This document shows, piece by piece, positions 44,075 through 54,395 of a DNA stretch of 64,000 nt. A program made the position numbers and the translations under genes. The stretch comes from Novosphingopyxis sp038234155. Lineage in GTDB: Bacteria > Pseudomonadota > Alphaproteobacteria > Sphingomonadales > Sphingomonadaceae. Location of the stretch: positions 1 to 64,000 of the forward strand of contig JBBSUT010000002.1 of NCBI GenBank assembly GCA_038234155.1, in the 5' to 3' direction. The notes beneath the pieces were generated by a model. It was not told the DNA's origin, searched no databases, and saw only the letters and a list, made by a program, of their open reading frames with translations. Each line of letters opens with the position of its first letter. The stretch's first letter is position 1.

Positions 44075-44854
44075 ATGTCCCGCCGCCGCAAAATCTACGA
44101 AGGCAAGGCCAAGATCCTGTATGAAGGGCCGGAACCGGGCACTATCATCCAGTATTTCAAGGACGACGCGACCGCCTTCAACGCCCAGAAGAAGGGTACG
44201 ATCAACGGCAAGGGCGTGATCAACAACCGCGTGTCCGAACATGTGATGACGCAGCTCGGCAATATCGGCATCCCCACCCATTTCATCCGCCGCCTGAACA
44301 TGCGGGAGCAACTGGTGCGCCAGGTGGAGATCGTGCCGATCGAGGTGATCGTGCGCAACGTGGCCGCGGGGTCGCTGTCGACGCGGCTGGGGATCGAAGA
44401 GGGCACGCCGCTGCCCCACACGCTGCTGGAATATTGCTACAAGGACGATGCGCTGGGCGATCCGCTGGTGGCCGAGGAGCATATCGCCTGTTTTAACTGG
44501 GCCAGCGACGAGGAGATGCGCGACATCTCTGGCCTGGCCATCCGTATCAACGATTTCATGAGCGGCATGTTCGCCGGGATCGGCATCAAGCTGGTTGATT
44601 TCAAGCTGGAGTTCGGGCGGCTGTGGGATGGCGATTACAGCCGCATCATCCTGGCCGACGAAATCAGCCCGGACGGTTGCCGGCTATGGGATATCGAGAC
44701 CGGCGAAAAGCTCGACAAGGACCGCTTCCGCCGCGATCTGGGCGGCGAGGTGGAGGCCTATCAGGAGGTCGCCCGCCGTCTGGGCCTGCTCCCCGAAGAA
44801 GGCGGGAACACCGTGCTCGACATGGAAAAGCACCGCAAGAAAACGCAGAACTAA
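44075..44854 (+). CDS. purC: Phosphoribosylaminoimidazole-succinocarboxamide synthase
   Basis: 259 residues. It joins aspartate to CAIR in purine synthesis. RRRKIYEGKAKILYE, DDATAFNAQKKGTINGKG, VRNVAAGSLSTRLG, DFKLEFGR and ILADEISPDGCRLWD are standard SAICAR synthetase motifs. The start has CGGAG six bases upstream; a longer frame to 43970 lacks a ribosome-binding site. The usual alphaproteobacterial cluster purC-purS-purQ is here split by the M16 protease gene. Confidence 0.97.
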   Translation: MSRRRKIYEGKAKILYEGPEPGTIIQYFKDDATAFNAQKKGTINGKGVINNRVSEHVMTQLGNIGIPTHFIRRLNMREQLVRQVEIVPIEVIVRNVAAGSLSTRLGIEEGTPLPHTLLEYCYKDDALGDPLVAEEHIACFNWASDEEMRDISGLAIRINDFMSGMFAGIGIKLVDFKLEFGRLWDGDYSRIILADEISPDGCRLWDIETGEKLDKDRFRRDLGGEVEAYQEVARRLGLLPEEGGNTVLDMEKHRKKTQN

Positions 44855-45004
44855 GCTGTCTGCGCGGCGGCCGGCGTCTGCCGGGCCAACCCGTCGAGAC
44901 TATACAGTCGTTGGTCGAACGAATCGGCGGCCCGACTTGAAACCGCGGCGCGGCTGCCATAGCCTGTTACGGACTTTGTCATTCGTACGGGGACCGTATA
45001 TTCC

Positions 45005-47938
45005 ATGATTACACCAGCCACGTTCAAGTCTCGCCTGATGCGCACAGGCGCGATCCTTCCGTTGCTGCTCGCCGCCGCCGCGCCGCTGGCCGCGCAGACA
45101 GCCGCGCCCGCAGCGCAGGCACCCATGGCGCAAACCGCCGCCGTACCGGCCGGCGCCGTCAATGGCTGGGGCGTCAAGCTCACGGACATCACTCCCGATC
45201 CTTCTATCACCTACGGCGTGCTGCCCAATGGCATGAAATACGCGATCCAGCACAATGACACGCCCAAGGGCAGCGCCTCGATCCGCATGCATTTCGATTT
45301 CGGTTCCTTTGCCGAGACCGATGACGAGCAGGGGCTGGCGCATTTCATCGAACATATGGCGTTCAACGGATCAAAGAACGTGCCCGAGGGCGAGATGGTG
45401 CAGATCCTGGAGCGAAACGGGCTGTCGTTCGGCGCGGACACCAACGCCTCGACCGGTTTCGATGCGACCGTCTATCAGCTCGATCTGCCCAAGACCGACG
45501 AAAAGACAGTCGACACAGCGATGATGCTGATGCGCGAAGTGGCTGGCAATTTGCTGTTCGATCCCGCCGCGGTTGACCGCGAACGCGGGGTCATCATGGG
45601 CGAGATGCGGGCGCGCGACAGCGTGGGGCTGCGCAACGTCAAGGATCAGCTCGCATTCATTGCACCCAACGCGCCCTATGCCAAACGGCTGCCCATCGGC
45701 ACCGCCGAGGTGCTCTCCAACGCCCCGGCCAACCGGCTGAAGGACTTGTATCAGCGCTATTATCGTCCGGAGAACGCCACGCTGGCAGTGGTCGGTGATG
45801 TCGATGTGGCAGCGATGCAGAAGGAGATCGCCCAGCGCTTCGGAGACTGGAAGGGCGTCGGTGCCGCCGGCACGCCGCTCAACTTCGGCTCGGTCGACCT
45901 CTCGCGCCCGACAGAGGTGGAAATATTCGTCGATCCCGACGTGCCCTATACCGCGTCGATCAGCAGTTTCCGGGCATGGAACAACCCCGCCGATACCACG
46001 GCCGAGCGTACCAAGGGCTTGCTCGATTCGCTGGCGAGCGGCGCGTTCAACCGGCGTATTCAGCGCATCGCCTCCTCCCCCGACAGCGTAATTGTGGGCG
46101 GCGGCATGGGCCAGAGCGATCTGCGCGACGCCGCGCTGGGCACCACCGTGGCGCTGACCGCCAAGGACGGAGAGTGGGCACCCGCGCTCACCATCGCCGA
46201 GCAAGAGGTTCGCCGCGCCGAGCAGTTCGGGTTTACCCAGTCCGAACTCGACGTGCAGCTCGCCAATACCGAAACCAATTTCAAGACCGCCGCGCAGCAG
46301 GCCGATACCCGGCGCAGCGAAGCCCTCGCCAATGGCATTCTCTCGACGCTTGACGATGACAGCTTCATCACCACGCCGGCTTACCGTCTCGTCATGTTCG
46401 AGGCGGTCCGGCCGCAGCTCACGCTCGACGCCGTCAACGCCCGCTTCAAGGACGTCTGGAACGGCAGCGCCGATCTGGTGCGCGTCACCAGCAAACAGCC
46501 GCTGACCAAGGACCAGCAGGCGGTGCTCGATGTCTATCAAGCCGCCAGACAGGCCAAGGTGACCCCGCCAGACCAGACCGCTGCCGCCGCCTTTGCTTAT
46601 GACGATTGGGGAACACCCGGCACGGTGGTTTCGGACAAAATGGTCGACGATCTGGGCATTCGCGAAGTTCGTTTCGCCAACAATGTCCGCCTGAACATCA
46701 AGAAGACCGATTTCGAGCAGGGCCGCGTGCGCTTCAACGTCCGCGTTGCGGGCGGCCAGCTGGCCTTCCCGAAGGGCGAGGCCGGCCTCGCCACGTTCGT
46801 CTCGTCGGTCTGGCCGGTCGCGGGTCTGGAGGCGCATAGCCAGCCAGACCTTCAGGAAATTCTGGCTGGTCGCAACGTCTCTCAAGGTCTGACCGTTAGC
46901 GACGACGCGCTGGTGTCGAGCGGTGCAACCACCGCCGACGATCTTGATCTGCAGATGAAACTGTCCGCCGCTTTTCTGCTCGATGCCGGCTACCGGACCG
47001 AAGCCGACACGCAGTGGCGCAATATTGTGCCGGTATTTCTGGCTCAGGTGAAAGCGCAGCCGCAGGGTATCGCGGGACTGATCGTACCGAGAATTGTCGC
47101 CAACAACGACGTGCGCTTCGGCATTCCCGGTCAGGATGTGCTGCTCCAGCGCAACCTGTCCGAAGCCAAGGCGGTGATCGAGCCGCTTGCCACCACCGCG
47201 CCGATCGAGATCGCCATTGTCGGCGATATCGACGAGGCCGCCGCGATCAAAGCCGTGGCGCAAAGCTTCGGTGCCCTGCCCCAGCGTCAGCTTGACGCAC
47301 CCGATTATGCGGCAGCGCGCACCGTGCAATTCGCACAGGATCTTTCGCCGGTCACACTGACGCATGACGGTCCGGCCGATCAGGCGATGCTGCTCGATTA
47401 CTGGAAGACCACAGACGACAGCGATTACACGCGTGAGGTAACCGCCAATGTTGCCGCGCGCGCCGTCGACATCCTGATGCGCGACAAATTGCGCGAGGAA
47501 CTGGGCGCCACCTACGGCGCGCAGGTGGGTTCGGACATGTCGAACGTCTATGACGGCTACGGCACGTTCAGCGTGGGCGCCACGCTGGCGCCCGATCGGC
47601 TGGATGAAGCGCAAAACGCGATCGAAGAGGTGCTCGCCAAGCTGCGCGACGCGCCCATCGGCGATGATCTGCTGCTGCGCGCGCGCGCACCGGTGATCGA
47701 GGCGATCACCAAGTCCCGGCGCGAAAACGGCTTCTGGCTGGGCGTTGCATCGCAGGCGCAGAGCGAAGCGGATCGCCTCGACCGCGTCCGCATGCAGCTG
47801 GCCACGGTGGAAGCAGTCACCCCGGCGGACATCCGGACGTTCGTGCAGACCTATCTCGCCGCCGACAAAATGCTGCCGATCCGCATCGTCAGCGACAAGC
47901 TGGGCGCTGCCGGTGCGGTGCCTCCCACGGGGGAATAA
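45005..47938 (+). CDS. M16 family zinc metallopeptidase, two-domain
   Basis: 977 residues. A signal peptide (about 1-32) is followed by two M16 halves. The inverted zinc motif is HFIEH with His113, Glu116 and His117; the distal Glu lies in the block DRERGVIMGEMRAR. The second half (about 530-950) keeps the fold but not the metal site, as in pitrilysin and insulinase-like proteins. It is periplasmic by the signal peptide. The target is unknown; relatives degrade small peptides. It sits between purC and purS without overlap. Confidence 0.93.
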   Translation: MITPATFKSRLMRTGAILPLLLAAAAPLAAQTAAPAAQAPMAQTAAVPAGAVNGWGVKLTDITPDPSITYGVLPNGMKYAIQHNDTPKGSASIRMHFDFGSFAETDDEQGLAHFIEHMAFNGSKNVPEGEMVQILERNGLSFGADTNASTGFDATVYQLDLPKTDEKTVDTAMMLMREVAGNLLFDPAAVDRERGVIMGEMRARDSVGLRNVKDQLAFIAPNAPYAKRLPIGTAEVLSNAPANRLKDLYQRYYRPENATLAVVGDVDVAAMQKEIAQRFGDWKGVGAAGTPLNFGSVDLSRPTEVEIFVDPDVPYTASISSFRAWNNPADTTAERTKGLLDSLASGAFNRRIQRIASSPDSVIVGGGMGQSDLRDAALGTTVALTAKDGEWAPALTIAEQEVRRAEQFGFTQSELDVQLANTETNFKTAAQQADTRRSEALANGILSTLDDDSFITTPAYRLVMFEAVRPQLTLDAVNARFKDVWNGSADLVRVTSKQPLTKDQQAVLDVYQAARQAKVTPPDQTAAAAFAYDDWGTPGTVVSDKMVDDLGIREVRFANNVRLNIKKTDFEQGRVRFNVRVAGGQLAFPKGEAGLATFVSSVWPVAGLEAHSQPDLQEILAGRNVSQGLTVSDDALVSSGATTADDLDLQMKLSAAFLLDAGYRTEADTQWRNIVPVFLAQVKAQPQGIAGLIVPRIVANNDVRFGIPGQDVLLQRNLSEAKAVIEPLATTAPIEIAIVGDIDEAAAIKAVAQSFGALPQRQLDAPDYAAARTVQFAQDLSPVTLTHDGPADQAMLLDYWKTTDDSDYTREVTANVAARAVDILMRDKLREELGATYGAQVGSDMSNVYDGYGTFSVGATLAPDRLDEAQNAIEEVLAKLRDAPIGDDLLLRARAPVIEAITKSRRENGFWLGVASQAQSEADRLDRVRMQLATVEAVTPADIRTFVQTYLAADKMLPIRIVSDKLGAAGAVPPTGE

Positions 47939-48268
47939 TAGCGCAAATCCTCCTCCCCCCTCCCGAATGGAGCAGGAGCCCTTTGGATGGGGGAGGAGCG
48001 AGATTTGAAAGGTCGGATCGCCGGGATGGACCTGGCTGGGCGGTGATGGGCGGCGGCTCCGCGGTGCAGAAGGTTCCAGCTATTAAGTCTGCGCGCCCGG
48101 GAGCTTACCGCCAAGCAACTACGCCGGGCGGGCAAGCCGGCAAACTGGCAAGGCCGCCTGTGCCGCCCCCGGGGCATCGGACAGAACATCGCTGGCGGCT
48201 CTTGCCTTCCCTCCCCCACGCTCTGTAGGGAAAAGGCGAGTTTCCCAAACCGACAGAGGCCGCCCCCG
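47939..48268. repeat. Intergenic region with inverted repeat, between M16 protease and purS
   Basis: 330 bases without a gene. ctcctccccc (47950-47959) and gggggaggag (47989-47998) form a 10-bp stem, flanked by aaatc and gattt, so the arms extend imperfectly. It lies just after the protease stop and resembles the C-rich hairpin repeats of sphingomonads. The rest shows only GC-rich sequence and must hold the purS promoter unless purS is read from upstream. Confidence 0.55.
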
Positions 48269-48514
48269 ATGAAAGCACGCGTGTTTGTCACCCTGAAGCC
48301 CGGCGTGCTCGATCCGCAGGGCAAGGCCATCCACCATGCGCTGACCGGGCTCGGCTTCGGCAGCGTAGCCGATGTGCGCGCGGGCCGGATGATCGAACTG
48401 GAGCTTGCGGATGGCACCAGCAACGCGGATATCGACGCGATGTGCCGCAAGCTGCTCGCCAACACCGTCATCGAAAATTACCGGATCGAGCATGACGGGT
48501 CGCCAGGCGCATGA
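48269..48514 (+). CDS. purS: Phosphoribosylformylglycinamidine synthase subunit PurS
   Basis: 81 residues, the usual size. PurS is the small bridging subunit of the three-part FGAM synthase (PurL, PurQ, PurS). KARVFVTLKPGVLDPQGKAI, GFGSVADVRAGRMIEL and IENYRIE are typical. Its stop overlaps the purQ start by four bases (ATGA). purL is not in the window. Confidence 0.96.
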   Translation: MKARVFVTLKPGVLDPQGKAIHHALTGLGFGSVADVRAGRMIELELADGTSNADIDAMCRKLLANTVIENYRIEHDGSPGA

Positions 48515-49176
48515 AGGCTGCCGTCGTCCAGTTTCCCGGCTCCAACTGTGACCGCGACATGGTGGTGGCGATCCGCGATGTGTGCGGCGCGGACGTGGCG
48601 TTGGTCTGGCACGGTGAAAGCGCGCTGCCGGACGGGATCGACCTGATCGCGGTGCCGGGCGGCTTTTCCTACGGCGATTATCTGCGCTCCGGCGCGATGG
48701 CGGCGCGGTCGCCCGTCATGCAGGCGGTGGTCGCCGCGGCGGGGCGCGGCGTGCCGGTGCTCGGCGTGTGCAACGGCTTCCAGATCCTGACGGAGGCGGG
48801 GCTGCTGCCCGGCGCACTGATGCGCAACAGCGGGATCGATTTTGTCTGCCGCGACGCCGTGCTGACGGTGGAAAATGCGGATACGCCGCTTACCCGCGGC
48901 TATGCCGGGCAGACGTCGATCACGATCCCGGTGGCCCACCACGACGGCAATTATTTCGCCGATACGCAAACGCTGGACCGGCTGGAGGGCGAAGGCCGCG
49001 TGGCGTTCCGTTACGCGGACAACGTCAACGGCTCGGCCCGCGCCATCGCAGGGATCGTGAGCCAGAACGGCCATGTGCTCGGCATGATGCCGCACCCGGA
49101 ACGCGCGGTCGATGCGGTGCATGGCGGCACCGACGGGCGCGGCCTATTCGAAGGGCTGATCCGGACCATCGCCTGA
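48511..49176 (+). CDS. purQ: Phosphoribosylformylglycinamidine synthase subunit PurQ
   Basis: 221 residues. PurQ is the class I glutamine amidotransferase that supplies ammonia to FGAM synthase. The nucleophile is Cys87 in GVCNGFQ, and the His and Glu of the triad lie in MMPHPERAVDAVHGG. AAVVQFPGSNCDRDM is the typical N terminus. Coupled to purS by a four-base overlap. Confidence 0.97.
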   Translation: MKAAVVQFPGSNCDRDMVVAIRDVCGADVALVWHGESALPDGIDLIAVPGGFSYGDYLRSGAMAARSPVMQAVVAAAGRGVPVLGVCNGFQILTEAGLLPGALMRNSGIDFVCRDAVLTVENADTPLTRGYAGQTSITIPVAHHDGNYFADTQTLDRLEGEGRVAFRYADNVNGSARAIAGIVSQNGHVLGMMPHPERAVDAVHGGTDGRGLFEGLIRTIA

Positions 49177-49197
49177 GGGCGCCTCATGCCCATGCCG

Positions 49198-49308
49198 TTA
49201 GGGCGAAAGCCGCGCGAACTGCGCCAACAGCGCCGCCGCGACGAGCGCGAGCTTTGCGGCGTTGGGATCTATCCCGGCCCAGTCGATCATCGCTGAAACG
49301 GCGTTCAT
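49198..49308 (-). CDS. Small ORF (36 aa) translationally coupled to yhhQ
   Basis: The ATG at 49308 overlaps the yhhQ stop (ATGA), and the frame runs 36 codons to TAA at 49198-49200. The product starts MNAVSAMIDWAGIDP and has a hydrophobic, Ala/Leu-rich stretch (KLALVAAALLAQFARL) that could be a short membrane or amphipathic helix. No family is recognised. The coupling and composition support translation, but a chance ORF is possible. Confidence 0.4.
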   Translation of the reverse strand: MNAVSAMIDWAGIDPNAAKLALVAAALLAQFARLSP

Positions 49309-50051
49309 TCGACGCGCGTGCGGAAGGGCGTGAAATCGGTCCCCTCATCGTACAGGTCGATCCCCTCGCGCCGCTTGAGGAAGCCCACCACGGCATAAGT
49401 GACCGGCGTAAGCAGCGCCTCCCACACCACTTTCAGCAGCCAATTGGTAACAAGCACGGTGACCACCGCCTGCGTTTCCCACACACCCAGGAACGCGAGC
49501 GGGTAGAAGATCAGGCTGTCCACCCCCTGCCCCGCGATGGTGGAGCCGATGGTGCGCGTCCACAGCCAGCGCCCGTCGGTGAGCATCTTCATTTTGGCCA
49601 TCACGAAACTGTTGACGAACTCGCCCGCCCAGAATGCGGCAACGGAAGCAAATACGATCCGCGGCACCTGGCCGAATACCTGCTCATAGGCCGCCTGCCC
49701 CTCCCAGCCTTCTGCAGGGGGGAGCGCCACCACCACCCAGCTCATGAATGCCATGAACAGCACCGCGGCGAACCCGGCCCAGATCACCCGCCGCGCGCGG
49801 GCATAGCCGTACACCTCGGTGAGCACGTCGCCGATGACGTAGCCGATCGGGAAGAACAGGATGCCGGCGCCGTACACCCATTGCGCGCCCAGCAGCGTGA
49901 CATAAGTCGGCTTGGCCGCGCCGATGACGTTGGAGAGCAGCAGGATGGTGACAAAGGCCGCCATCACGAAATCGAAATAGCGCAGCGGCCGCGCGCCCAA
50001 TGCGCGCGCATCCATGCGCTGCGGCGCTGCGGTGGTATCGCCCGGGTCCAT
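49305..50051 (-). CDS. yhhQ: Queuosine precursor transporter (VUT family, DUF165)
   Basis: 248 residues with six or seven membrane helices. FFPIGYVIGDVLTEVYGYARAR, SVAAFWAGEFVNSFVMAKMK and STIAGQGVDSLIFYPLAFLG are the signature blocks of YhhQ, the inner-membrane importer of queuosine precursors (preQ0/preQ1) used in tRNA modification. AAGGGG lies four bases before the ATG. A tRNA-Arg gene lies upstream on the other strand. Confidence 0.92.
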   Translation of the reverse strand: MDPGDTTAAPQRMDARALGARPLRYFDFVMAAFVTILLLSNVIGAAKPTYVTLLGAQWVYGAGILFFPIGYVIGDVLTEVYGYARARRVIWAGFAAVLFMAFMSWVVVALPPAEGWEGQAAYEQVFGQVPRIVFASVAAFWAGEFVNSFVMAKMKMLTDGRWLWTRTIGSTIAGQGVDSLIFYPLAFLGVWETQAVVTVLVTNWLLKVVWEALLTPVTYAVVGFLKRREGIDLYDEGTDFTPFRTRVE

Positions 50052-50107
50052 GGTGCCCCTTACTGCTCTTTCAAACCACGCGCAAAGCGGTTAGTCCCGC
50101 CCCTGGC

Positions 50108-50184
50108 GCGCCCGTAGCTCAGTTGGATAGAGCACGAGACTTCTAATCTTGAGGCCACAGGTTCGAATCCTGTCGGGCGCACCA
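50108..50184 (+). tRNA. tRNA-Arg (anticodon TCT)
   Basis: A full 77-base tRNA with encoded CCA. Acceptor arms are gcgcccg and cgggcgc; the D arm contains gctcagttggatagagc and the T arm ggttcgaatcc. The anticodon loop CTTCTAA gives TCT, which reads AGA/AGG codons, rare in GC-rich genomes. Such tRNA genes are frequent phage integration sites, but no attachment duplicate was seen. Confidence 0.96.
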
Positions 50185-50466
50185 GTTTGCCATAGAACTT
50201 CGCAGCAGTGTCACATCGGCATCGGGGTGCTCACGGCCTGCACCAGGCGGCAAATTGGTCCGCGTACGGCGAGACACTCTTTCGGCATTTCGACCTGACC
50301 CAAGAATGCCCGGATATAGCTTATGCGCATCGCGTTCGCCGCATGACGTTAAGCCGCGCGCGAGAAGCCGCTGCGCGGACCTGCCAAGCGAAAGCCGATC
50401 GCTACTGCCGCTGTGGGTGCTTATCCGAAGCGCTCGTCGGAGGGCGCTGGTTCGGGGCGCAATTTA
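50185..50466 (+). other. Region after tRNA-Arg with unassigned coding potential
   Basis: 282 bases between the tRNA and the diguanylate cyclase stop. A plus-strand frame opens at a GTG (50208) and reads through this region with Cys and Arg residues (AAARTCQAKADRYCRCGC), then runs on antisense to the cyclase gene. It has no family likeness. It may be a decayed insertion next to the tRNA or plain spacer. Confidence 0.3.
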
Positions 50467-51909
50467 TCAGCCGATGTCGCGCAGCGGCTCCGCCGTCGGC
50501 TCTGCCCGCCCGGCCGCGTGCAGCGTCCGTGCCCGTTTGGCCGCGTACAGCGACCGGTCGGCACTTGCGAGCCCATGCTCCAGCGTTTCACCGGGTACAA
50601 GCCGGTGGATGCCCATGCTGGCTTCAACGGTCATGAAATCGTTCGCGTCCTCAACGCGGCAGCGCATATGCTCCGCGATATCGGCCAGGAGCCGATCGCG
50701 CGCCCCGCCCAACGCCGCGTCGATCAGCATGACCACGAACTCGTCCCCGCCGAACCGGCCCACGAAATGCGGGGCGCGGACCACGCTGCGCAGCGTGCCT
50801 GCCATGGAAACGATCACATCGTCACCCCTCAGATGCCCCAACCGGTCGTTGACCTGTTTGAACCCGTCCAGGTCCAGCAGCACCAGCGTCAGCGCGCCGT
50901 CCTGCGCGCGGTTGGCAAAGAAGGCGCGCATGGCCTCGCGGTTTCCCAGGCCTGTCATCGGATCGGTCTGGGCCAGTCTGCGCAGGCGACGTTCGAGCTG
51001 ATAGCGATCGGAAATATCACGGAACACGCCAATCAGCGCGACCGGCTTTCCGCCGCGGTATTCCACCTCCCCCATCGTGCGCACGCGCTTTCGCACGCGG
51101 TCGCAGGTCACGATATCCAGCTCCGCCTCGAACGGGGTGCCATGTTCTATCGCCTCCGCCATCACACTTTCCAGCCTGACGCGCGAGCGGGGCGTGTAAT
51201 AGGACAAGGCAGTTTCAAGCGGCGGGTCGCCGGACACCGGCAGATCATAGATCGCAAATATGCCATCCGAGCAGGCGACTTTGCTGCTCGCCAGATCAAG
51301 CCGCCAATGGCCCATTTTGGCCATTTTTTCGGCTTGGCGAAACTGCATCTGGCGCTGCTCCAATTCCTTGAGCAGGCGGCTCTGCATCATGGCGGGTCCC
51401 TCGATCACCGCCAGCCGCATGCTCCGTTCGACAAAGCTGCCTGCTAATCGGCCGAACTGCCGCAATTGCTCCTGCTCGCTGCTGCTCAGTGTGCGCGGGC
51501 GCGTATCGGTGATGCAGAAAGCGGCCGCCAGATCGCTGACCGCGGCAATATCGGGATCGAACGGCAGCGGCAGGCCGGCGTAGAAACGGATGTTTCGTTC
51601 CATCAGGATCGGGTGATCGCGCAGCTCCGGATCATCAAGCACGTCCGCCACCTCGATCAGATCAGCGGCGCCGACAGTGCGATTGCAGATGGCGCGCGCG
51701 CGATCCATCGATGCGATCCGCGCCGCCGCGCCGCCGACGCACCACATGCGTCGGCCCAGAACGCTCAGATGGGCGTCCGCGCATCCAAAGGTGTCGCGGG
51801 CGAGCGCGGTCAGTGCCTCGATATCTCCGGTCAACATCAGCTGCGCCAGCGTCTCCGCGCTCTCGCGCGGCGGTGCTCTGTGGATGGTGGGTGGCCAATG
51901 CTCGGTCAT
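50467..51909 (-). CDS. Diguanylate cyclase with GAF and PAS sensor domains
   Basis: 480 residues, soluble. An N-terminal GAF domain (about 25-165), a PAS domain (about 195-305, WRLDLASSKVACSDGIFAIY) and a GGDEF domain (about 310-465). The active-site motif GGDEF is intact at 387-391, with DLDGFKQVND and RGDD before it, so it should make cyclic di-GMP from GTP. The inhibitory I-site would be RxxD at 378-381, but reads RAPH, so product inhibition may be lost. No EAL domain. Signals are unknown; it is read on its own from the minus strand. Confidence 0.93.
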   Translation of the reverse strand: MTEHWPPTIHRAPPRESAETLAQLMLTGDIEALTALARDTFGCADAHLSVLGRRMWCVGGAAARIASMDRARAICNRTVGAADLIEVADVLDDPELRDHPILMERNIRFYAGLPLPFDPDIAAVSDLAAAFCITDTRPRTLSSSEQEQLRQFGRLAGSFVERSMRLAVIEGPAMMQSRLLKELEQRQMQFRQAEKMAKMGHWRLDLASSKVACSDGIFAIYDLPVSGDPPLETALSYYTPRSRVRLESVMAEAIEHGTPFEAELDIVTCDRVRKRVRTMGEVEYRGGKPVALIGVFRDISDRYQLERRLRRLAQTDPMTGLGNREAMRAFFANRAQDGALTLVLLDLDGFKQVNDRLGHLRGDDVIVSMAGTLRSVVRAPHFVGRFGGDEFVVMLIDAALGGARDRLLADIAEHMRCRVEDANDFMTVEASMGIHRLVPGETLEHGLASADRSLYAAKRARTLHAAGRAEPTAEPLRDIG

Positions 51910-51984
51910 GGCCCAAGCTAGTGCTATCTTTTGCTTAATAAACGGTAAGTCAGACCCGAAACTGGCCCGCTTTGGCCTGCGATG

Positions 51985-52422
51985 TCAGCCGCGTAGCGCC
52001 ACCAGCACAACGCCGCCCGTGATCATGGCGATACCGATCCAGCCGCGCACACTGAGCTGCTCGCCCAGAAGCAGCGCCCCGAAAATCGCCACCAGAACGA
52101 CGCTGAGCTTGTCGACCGGCGCAACCTGCGCCGCCTGCCCGATATCGAGCGCGCGAAAATAACACAGCCAGGATGCGCCGGTGGCCAGGCCCGACAGGAC
52201 AAGAAAGACGATCGCACGGCGCGGGATTGGCCCCGGCGCGGAGAATTGGCCGGTGACGAGCAGCAGCAGCCCCAACGCCGCCGCCACCACGATGGTGCGG
52301 ATAAAGGTCGCCAGATCGGAATTGATCCCCGCCACACCGAGCTTGGCCAGGATCGCCGTCATCGCCGCGAACCCCGCCGAACACAGCGCCCAGAACTGCC
52401 AGCTTCCCGCGATCCATGTCAT
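51985..52422 (-). CDS. EamA/DMT-family transporter, single-domain
   Basis: 145 residues from the ATG at 52422 (GGAG eight bases upstream), with about five membrane helices. Blocks such as TWIAGSWQFWALCSAGFAA, LSGLATGASWLCYFRALDIG and VAPVDKLSVVLVAIFGALLL are those of the half-size EamA proteins, which probably act as dimers, unlike the ten-helix fused type. The substrate is unknown. An in-frame ATG at 52518 would add a polar N terminus and is less likely. Confidence 0.85.
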   Translation of the reverse strand: MTWIAGSWQFWALCSAGFAAMTAILAKLGVAGINSDLATFIRTIVVAAALGLLLLVTGQFSAPGPIPRRAIVFLVLSGLATGASWLCYFRALDIGQAAQVAPVDKLSVVLVAIFGALLLGEQLSVRGWIGIAMITGGVVLVALRG

Positions 52423-52688
52423 GCCCTGCGCTCCGGCCGGTATAAGGAGCATAATGACTATCAGGCCGCCGAGGGGACGTCGCGCACGAACATCGACGGG
52501 AAGCCGTGCATAGACCATGACGCTGCTTCGCGCGTGAACAGCTACGGGATGTCAACGGCGATACCGCGGCCGTGGACGAAGTGCTGCTGAAGAACCTGCC
52601 CGAATAAGCGCGCCGAAGGGCATGGCCAAAGCCGGCACCTTGGTCCAAGACGGCACGCCAAACCGTTCGATCCGCTGGAGCTTCGCCG

Positions 52689-54368
<1,680 letters not shown>

Positions 54369-54395
54369 TCCCACTGATTTGAGCGGAGACCCCCG

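Noticed and set aside
45371..47614. Long minus-strand frame (about 747 codons) opposite the M16 peptidase gene
   Set aside because: Antisense shadow; the plus strand has the HxxEH zinc motif and a signal peptide.
52423..52688. Gene remnant ending in a short Leu-rich frame near 52608
   Set aside because: Only about 28 codons are open before a stop, with no recognisable family.
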